Part shown: in pieces, positions 5,349-6,621 of the stretch
Layout of the letters: each line of letters starts with the position of its first letter
Position numbering within the stretch: the stretch's first letter is position 1
NCBI GenBank assembly: GCA_029820915.1
Contig: JALGUI010000358.1
Coordinates: 1-6,621, forward strand
Direction: 5' to 3'
Length of the DNA: 6,621 bases
Source: Candidatus Zipacnadia bacterium
Lineage (GTDB): Bacteria > Armatimonadota > Zipacnadia > Zipacnadales > UBA5352
The notes under the pieces: generated by a model
The model's database searches: none
Seen by the model: the letters and a program-made list of their open reading frames with translations, nothing else
What the model was told of the DNA's origin: nothing
Made by a program: the position numbers and the translations under genes

Positions 5349-6062
5349 TTACGATGTATCCCTGGCCACGAGTGTCAGGTCGATGTGCTGGCCGACGCCG
5401 TCGTCGTCGGGGATCGCCTGCACCGCGACGTTCCACTCACCGTGCTCGGCGGTGCTCAGGTGGATCGTGCCCACCGCCGGCTCGGAGATCCAGTACGGGA
5501 TGTTGGCCATGAGCTTGATGCGGCGGCACAGCGGGCCGAAGAACTCCGGGTCGATCTCCTGCAGCGGCTCCCAGCGGCCGCCGACCTCGGCCTCCGCCGC
5601 GCCGCCCTCGGCGCCGCCGGCGATGCGCAGGCGTCGAGCCCCCAACTCGATGGCGCGGGTGAGCAGGCGCTTGGATGTCAGCACCGCGGGCGCGGGCGCC
5701 GCCTGCTCGGCCAGTTCGGCCAGGCGCGCGCGGGCGGTGGGGGCGACGTTGAGCGAGGCGTGCTCGTGCAGGCAATCGGCGACCCCGACCAGCGCGTCGG
5801 CCAGCCGTCCGGTGGCCTCACCCGCCAGCACGGCCGCGCGCACCAGCGGCGGGAAGACGTCGTCGAGCTCCGCGATGCGCTGCGCCAGCGAGTCCCCGGC
5901 CTGGACGGAGATCTCCAGTGACACCGTCACCGGCGCCAGCGGCTCGATCTCCTGCGCCACCACCTCGAGGGCGCTGAGCACCGGCACCTCGAGCCGAAGC
6001 AGCGTCCCCAGCTCGCGGCACCACAGCGCCAGCACCGCCCGGTCTACGCGCCGCTGGTCCAT
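5349..6062 (-). CDS. GspF/PilC domain fused to a GspE/PilB N-lobe-like domain
   Basis: This 237-residue soluble protein looks like a fusion of two type II secretion/type IV pilus parts. Residues 11-100 resemble the cytosolic helical domain of the platform protein GspF/PilC: LALWCRELGTLLRLEVPVLS (11-30), then SVQAGDSLAQRI and the family-typical AAVLAGEATGRLADAL. Residues 131-232 resemble the N-lobe of the GspE/PilB ATPase core: LLTRAIELGARRLRI (133-147, compare LL-x2-AI-x2-GASDIHIE), VGGRWEPL and RIKLMANI (181-188). There is no Walker A and no nucleotide-binding C-lobe, and no transmembrane helix. It could be a scaffold or regulator of a secretion or pilus system, or a relic. ATG 6062 has GGGAGG about ten bases upstream; longer in-frame starts run through intergenic sequence. 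The zinc-ribbon gene begins six bases after its stop. Confidence 0.72.
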   Translation of the reverse strand: MDQRRVDRAVLALWCRELGTLLRLEVPVLSALEVVAQEIEPLAPVTVSLEISVQAGDSLAQRIAELDDVFPPLVRAAVLAGEATGRLADALVGVADCLHEHASLNVAPTARARLAELAEQAAPAPAVLTSKRLLTRAIELGARRLRIAGGAEGGAAEAEVGGRWEPLQEIDPEFFGPLCRRIKLMANIPYWISEPAVGTIHLSTAEHGEWNVAVQAIPDDDGVGQHIDLTLVARDTS

Positions 6063-6141
6063 CTGTCGCCCGCCTCCCGCGCGCCCCACCCATGGACGGC
6101 GGACGCCCTCGCCCGCCGAGCACGGGATCCGCGCCGCTGCG

Positions 6142-6621
6142 TTATTCGTCCCGCATATCGCGCACGGCCCGCGCGCCCCTGTCGCGCGCCTCGTCGAGGA
6201 CGCCCGGCGTCTCGGCGACCGCGCCCCACTTGGCGACGGCCGCGCCCACCTCGCCCAGATACCGCGCATTGAAGCCCTGCGCCCACCTCTTCACCGGCTC
6301 GATCACCCAGTGGCTCTGGTCCTCGTCGGGCGCGCCCCAGGCGGTGATGACGAAGAAGCCCGAGCCCGCCATGCCGCCGCGCAGCCACGGGGTCATGTAG
6401 TAGGCCGACTGACGGTCGATCAGGCACTTCATCTGCGCCGACACGCCCTGCCAGTAGACGGGGCTGGCGAAGACTACAATGTCGGCGGCGGCCATCCTGT
6501 CGAGAACGCCTCGCGCGTCATCATCGGCGCGGATGTCCTCGCGCTCCTCGAAGACATCGCCGACGGGGCCGATGGGGCGGATGTGCAGGTCGTCGAGGAA
6601 GATCATCTCGACCCCGGCGCC
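6142..6621 (-). CDS. Flavodoxin-fold NAD(P)H/FMN oxidoreductase, 5' end missing
   Basis: The gene runs off the window, so its start and the N-terminal phosphate-binding loop (usually G-S-P-R) are unseen; 159 residues are visible. VEMIFLDDLHIRPI (near the edge) followed by DDDARGVLDRMAAADIVVFA and SPVYWQGVSAQMKCLIDR is the pattern of the flavodoxin-like FMN reductase/iron-sulfur flavoprotein family. The usual cysteine cluster before the DD motif (P-C-x2-C-x2-C) is absent: the stretch RPIGPVGDVFEEREDIRADD has none, so an iron-sulfur centre is unlikely. It probably binds FMN and reduces quinones, flavins or other acceptors in the cytosol. Seventy-nine bases separate it from the GspF/GspE fusion gene, so co-transcription is possible but not required. 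Confidence 0.82.
   Translation of the reverse strand, partial: GAGVEMIFLDDLHIRPIGPVGDVFEEREDIRADDDARGVLDRMAAADIVVFASPVYWQGVSAQMKCLIDRQSAYYMTPWLRGGMAGSGFFVITAWGAPDEDQSHWVIEPVKRWAQGFNARYLGEVGAAVAKWGAVAETPGVLDEARDRGARAVRDMRDE

Noticed and set aside
5286..5921. Plus-strand frame of 211 codons
   Set aside because: It lies antisense to the fusion gene and is a by-product of GC-rich codon use. It shows no recognisable domain.
6097..6118. Possible terminator hairpin after the flavoprotein gene (CGGCGG/CCGCCG)
   Set aside because: It has only six pairs, a ten-base loop and no T-tract; this is expected by chance in GC-rich DNA.
6063..6269. N-terminal extension of the GspF/GspE fusion
   Set aside because: It overlaps the end of the flavoprotein gene and is low-complexity Arg-rich. 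ATG 6062 has GGGAGG upstream.
1..6621. CRISPR array, tRNA, rRNA, transposase
   Set aside because: No regularly spaced direct repeats, cloverleaf, rRNA-like sequence or transposase motif was seen on either strand.

Overview
This is a GC-rich bacterial window that splits into two convergent halves. The plus-strand half (about 286-3161) is a compact five-gene operon. The minus-strand half (6621 down to 3261) is a second run of four genes. The sequence alone does not fix the taxon. High GC, dense short palindromes between genes and surface-polysaccharide plus type II secretion/pilus-like parts fit a free-living, probably uncultured bacterium. The hairpin at 59-77 reminds me of interspersed palindromes in Planctomycetota- and Armatimonadota-like genomes, but that is memory, not a search result.

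Positions 1-285 hold no convincing gene. They hold a nested 15-bp stem (36-111), a 10-bp inverted repeat (131-152), a TTC-loop hairpin (211-227) and a 12-bp palindrome (251-262). A good sigma70-type promoter follows (TTGACA, 17-bp spacer, TAGGAT; 286-314). Its product is an ArsR-family repressor (331-621), then a 44-residue, six-cysteine protein (652-786), a SAM-dependent methyltransferase (779-1459), a DrrA-like ABC ATPase (1471-2421) and an ABC-2 permease (2418-3161). Stops and starts overlap or nearly touch throughout, so the genes are probably translated as one unit. The likely logic is a thiol- or metal-responsive repressor controlling a Cys-rich polypeptide, a methyltransferase and an exporter. 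The substrate is unknown.

Between the convergent halves, 3187-3244 carries three perfect hairpins back to back, a probable bidirectional transcription boundary.

The minus strand reads, in transcription order: a flavodoxin-fold NAD(P)H/FMN oxidoreductase cut by the window edge (6621-6142); a fusion of a GspF/PilC cytosolic domain with a GspE/PilB N-lobe-like domain that lacks the ATPase site (6062-5349); a double zinc-ribbon protein with a C-terminal membrane anchor, apparently broken by one extra base in a G run (5342-4712); and a WbaP-type polyprenyl-phosphate sugar-phosphate transferase (4691-3261). That transferase carries a perfect 30-bp tandem duplication that doubles the catalytic Asp-Glu motif.

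Most worth a second look: the Cys-rich protein/methyltransferase/exporter cassette, the doubled catalytic motif, the GspF-GspE fusion, and the frameshifted zinc-ribbon gene.
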